NCBI GenBank assembly: GCA_963989245.1 | Contig: OZ022340.1 | Coordinates: forward strand, 33,848,710 to 33,912,709 | Length of the DNA: 64,000 bases | Source of the DNA: Nansenia antarctica | Taxonomy: Eukaryota > Chordata > Actinopteri > Argentiniformes > Microstomatidae | Direction of reading: 5' to 3' | Position numbers and translations under genes: made by a program | Part shown: positions 38,201 to 43,483 of the stretch, one piece after another | How positions within the stretch are numbered: position 1 is the first letter of the stretch | Layout: each line of letters opens with the position of its first letter | The notes under the pieces: generated by a model | Databases searched by the model: none | Seen by the model: only the letters and a program-made list of their open reading frames with translations | What the model was told of the DNA's origin: nothing

Positions 38201-41200
38201 AGATGGGTGCTCTGACTGAAAAGACGGTTTGTCCGAGCGAAATGACCCGTAATAACACTGCTGACAGCTGTTTTTCATGAGAAAAATACTTAATGCGCGA
38301 ACGCCCCCCAAGAACACCCCAACGCCCCCCTTTTAAAAATATCTGTTCCAGCACCCCCCGATGTTGTCTGAACGCCCCCTGGGGGGCGGTACCGCCCCCG
38401 TTGAGAAACGATGATCTAGGTGTACTCTAAGCTCACGTTTAGCCTCCCTGTTGTTAAGGTGGAAGGCAGCCGACACCGTCTTTGCCTCGCTAAGCTTCAA
38501 TCTCCATTTCCGGAAGTATGCCACTAGTGTCTGCATGTCCTGGCTCAGAATCCCCTCCACAGACTGTCAATTTCCAGCAGAGTACACCACTGCGAGGTCG
38601 TCTGCGTAGGCGTACTTCCGCGAGAGTGTGTTGGGCAGGTCATAGGTGTAGATATTATAGAGGAGGGGGGCCAGGACCGATCCCTGAGGGACGCCGTTCT
38701 TAAGGCGTCGAAGTCTGCTTAGCTGTCCGCAACCGGTGGTGAGGGTAAAGCTGCGGTTACGGATGAGCTCCATGATCATTCTGACCATGTGCCTGTCCGG
38801 CAGCAGGCGGAGCAGCTTGCAGGTGAGGCCGCGATGCCATACGGTATCGTAGGCAGTCGTCAGGTCTATAAAGACGGCCCCGGCCTTCTTTTTTGCCGAA
38901 AAGCAATCCTCGATGTCTTGAGTCATAAGGGTGACTTGATCTACGGTCGACCTCGTCGGAACCCGGCCTGCTCACGTGGGAGCAGCGGGTTGACAATTGG
39001 TTCGATGCAGGCGTAGATGAGACGCTTGAGGATCTTGAAGGGGATGCATAACAGAGAGATGGGACGGTAACTCTTAGGGTCCCCTTCAGGCTTATTCGGT
39101 TTAGGGATCGCAATAACTAGGGCTCTTCGCCAGATTTTGGGGATCTTGAGTTGGCGCAAACAGGAAGTGAGGAATGCTCTCAGCCAGGACTTCAAGGCGG
39201 GTGCGGCATGGAGAATAAGCTCTGGTCAGATGGAATCAGGCCCCGGAGCTTTCCCTGGCTTTAGATGCTGGAGGGCAGCAGCGAACTCCTCCGGGGTGAA
39301 TTCACCGGAGATGTAGTCACTGCTAGGTGTTGGGGCCCTCCAGAGGTCTGACACTTCTTTTGCCACAAGTCGAGACGACTCGCGGTCTTTGCCCTCGTAT
39401 GACCCACTTTTCACAAATTGTGATGCGATTTTATTTGCAGAGATGGGGCAGTGACGAGGGGAGTGTCTGGACCTACCAGTGAGATTGTTCATGATACTCC
39501 ATGCCTTACGGCTGGAGTGCGAGAAGTCGATGGAGTCAATAGCCTCCTCCCAGCGCTCCTGTCTTTTACGGCTGAGTCTTGACAGCAAGGCTGTTGCGAG
39601 CCTGTCCGACTCAGCTCCTGCAGAGGCCTGGAGGAAGGCACAGTGGAGCTTCTCACACTCCTCATCCCAACACGGTTTGTAGCTAATGCGATGTCCGCGT
39701 GGGATGGATTTTTTTGCCACTTTCACCAACATGCCGCAGAAGTCCCGGTACGCCTCATCCACGTTGTTAGAGTTAGGCGATGGGAGGTGTCTTGTGGACT
39801 TGTTGGTAAGGAGGCGGAAGCGTTTCCGTTTCACTGGCTCACTCGGAACAAGGTTCACGAGTTTGGCCGTTGTTATCAGTGAGGGTCGATGTTGAGACCT
39901 CGGGAACTTTCCTAGCACACGTCTATCAGGGAGCCGGTTGTCAGCGCTGGCACTCGTGAATGCCAGGTCAGGGTTCATCCCAGTGTTCCAGCGACCGGAG
40001 CGGAAGCTGGCTGCGCCCTTGGGGTCGTACAACAGGGCCAGGCTGTTATTAGCTGCCCAGACAGCCAGGTTCTCTCCGTCGGGTGAGTTGGTACGGTAGC
40101 CCCAGTCTTCATGCTGGCAATTGAATTCACCAGCATAGATACAGGGGTGGGGGAACACTGGTAGACACACTGGTGTGATTCGCGAGGGTGGAGGTTTGTA
40201 GACGTTGACGATTCTTAGACCGGCAACGTCCACGCGCAGCCACTCAATCTCCGAGTCAGCCGGGGATTGGTCAGCAAGACCAAGAGGCCATGCTTCCTGC
40301 TCAGGGTAGACCCAGCTAGCAGACCTCGGTCAGCAGACCTCTCCCCTGGCTGCTGCCGAACACCAGCCCGGGTGAGGGGCCCTGGTTGGCAAACTTTGTT
40401 TCGCTTCTTGCCTTTGGCAGTCATTAGCTACTTACGGGGGGCACCACGAGAAGGTGTTTGCCACGCCACATCAACATGCACGGATGCTGAATGCTCTCTG
40501 TTCGCTTGGTGATTCGCAGTTCACACAAGGTTTTCCACTTGTTGTGAACTTAGAGTTCACTAGCTTTAGAGACCCCGTTGGTTGAGAGGTTGAGAATGGT
40601 AGCGCTGGTTGGTTGAACGGTGGAGATTGGTAGGGCTGGTTGGTTGAGCAGTTGAGAATTGTAGGGCTGGTTGGTTGAGAGTGGTAGGGTTGGTTGGTTG
40701 GTTGAGAGGTTGAGAGTGGTTTCAGTGGGATAGAACTGGTAGCCAAGAGAGTGCATTGTTGTGTAATCTTTCTAGAGTTCAATAAAAATCATTCAAGAAA
40801 AAAATCATAGCCCATTGTAACAACGTGGACTTCAAAATGGCACAAGTAATGTATAAAGTAAAAAATAAGATGCTTCCAGACTGTATCCAGAGACTATTTC
40901 AAGTTAGACAGAGTAATTACGAACTCAGAGGAATATGTATGTTTATGAAAACAAAGATTAGAACAAATGCAAAACAAAGATGTATAACAGTTAAAGGAGT
41001 AAACTTATGGAATACTTTTGAAAAGGAAATGAAAATGTGTAGTACACTAAAAGGATTTAAAATTTTATTTAAAAATAAGATGATTAACAAGTATAAAACA
41101 GAGGTTTAAATATAGTTTTTGTTTGGTATTTTTGAACTTTTGTTGACATGCGTAAGTGAAATTTTGTTTGTAAAAGTTTCAATGTTTTGATTATGCATGC

Positions 41201-43273
41201 ATGGGGGGAAAAAACAACAACAACATGCATGTAACAAGGGTAGGCGCAATAAGCCATGGCTTCAGCCTACACCTTTTTGGTCCTGGTGTTATGCATTGTG
41301 ACTGTGTAAATGTTTTATATCTGTATTGTGAATTGTATAGGGGACCAAAATAAACATTCTCAACTCAACTCAACTCAACAATGGGGCTCTCAGAATGTTG
41401 GCTTGAATCAACATTCCACCATGTTAAGTTTTTGAGCAAAAGCAAACTTAAGTTCTGAATGTTTTAAATTGTGAATAGCTTAAAGGATGTAGGAGTAGTA
41501 GTAGTATGCTGAAATATCTGAATAATTAGAATAAGAAGAACAACTAGAAAAATAAGTTTGCAGACGCTGTACAATGATTTTATTGAAATATATTCTTAGA
41601 GACACCCAAAACAACATAGCAGGCGAATGATGAAACAACATTAGTGTCATATTTAAGAGAACAGTGAGGTTAAATTTGGGCTATTTTGACTAGGTGTCAA
41701 TGGCACGACCGCGCACAGTGACCGTGCAAAGTGAGAGGTGGGGTCTTCTGGATTCCCTTTTGTTTACACAACAGCCATCTCTCTCACAAGTGCATAGGGG
41801 TTCAGAGGTCAGGGCTGGGAGTGGATTGGGGACAGGACGCTGTGCTGTGGTTCCAGACTCACCTGTTCTGGTCCGCGGCCACCTTGTGGAACTCATGAGC
41901 CTCCTCATGCTCTTGTACCTGGCGTCACACGTCTCCCTGTTGAAGCAGTACCACCCTCCTGGAGAGATGGCAACACACCACAGGACACAGTTACTCTACT
42001 CTACGTTTAGGTCTCCAGGTGTCACGTTCATTATAATCAGGGTGTCATTTAATTCTGAAAAATACAGCGACAGTGAATTTTCATGTTCCAACATCTTTCA
42101 CTTTTTCACAAGCTTCTACGTTCTTGATTACTGGTTGATTAATACTATGTAAACCTCCTATAACAGTTTACTAATGCTTATTCACCACAGTGTTCGTCCT
42201 TGTTGAAGGCTCACACCAGGATTGTTGCTGCTGAAGGACTTGTGGACAAATGCATTTGTAAAAAAAACAACAAAAAAAGTGCTAGTATATCAACTGACGG
42301 TAGATCAGTCAGTAAAGGGGTAGTATATCAACTGACAGTAGATCAGTCAGTAACGTGTACTCACCCTCCAGGAACAACAACCACCTCTTGCTACCTCTGG
42401 ACTCCTTGATGTAGTACCTACACAGGGAAACACAAAACCAAAAATGTGTTTTAAATGTGTTTATGTCGTCTGCGCCTAAGTGCAGCCTGATTGGAATCAA
42501 GCACAGGTCTCCCATTGGCCAGACATGTATGGTAGCCTCGCTAAGCTACTGTGTTTAGAGTTACGTTTTCAGGCAGGGAGCGACTTCACATTAGTGTGAT
42601 TCCAAACCACCTCCTCTACACTTCACCTCCATCTGACCTCCTTTCTCCACTGCCAAGAGGTTATGCCACAAATGCAAGTGTGACTGGAATTGAACTCAAG
42701 TCTCCAACTCCTAACATTCGACGTAGCTTGCAAAGCTTACAGTCTAGGAATTAGCCCAGGGGCTAACACAGGTATCCAGGTCTCAGGGCTCCTAGTGTGT
42801 AGTTCCCACAGGTAACAAAGCTAAGCTAGCCAGTACCTTTTGGCGCTTTTCCACTACCGTCCCGTACCGTACCAGAACCCGTGAGCCCACTTTGTTTTGC
42901 TTCCTCCACTGCCAACTGGGCCGTACCGGGCCGTTGTACACATACTGATTTTAGCTACCCTTCGTGAGCTAGCAAATCTTTAGGTTTTTGGCAAGGTTAC
43001 TGATCACAGCAAGCCTCTCGTTGCCTCTAGACCTTTGTGTTTCCAAACCAGCTCTACTACATCATGTAGTATGAGTGTGTTTGTGGGTGCCTGTGCCTTT
43101 CTTGATTCCATTGAAAAGGTTAAAAACATCAAACCTTCTCTTCAAAGGGGTATATTTTTATATCTGACAAGATCACATATTTTGTGAGATTGGGGAAAAC
43201 AAACCCATTGCTGTTTATTAGACCGAAAACAGTTATGTTGGCAGAGGCCGGACATGCTCTTGTAAAACACAAG

Positions 43274-43352
<79 letters not shown>

Positions 43353-43433
43353 TACACACACAAACACAAATATAATGTGTGTACATGTTCACTATATTTA
43401 AGTAATGTTGAGTATATCGGTTGATTTACACAA

Positions 43434-43483
<50 letters not shown>

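Noticed and set aside
42838..42950. Possible DNA-transposon terminus (gcgcttttccactaccgtcc)
   Set aside because: It resembles a known repeat start, but I could not find the other end or a duplication.
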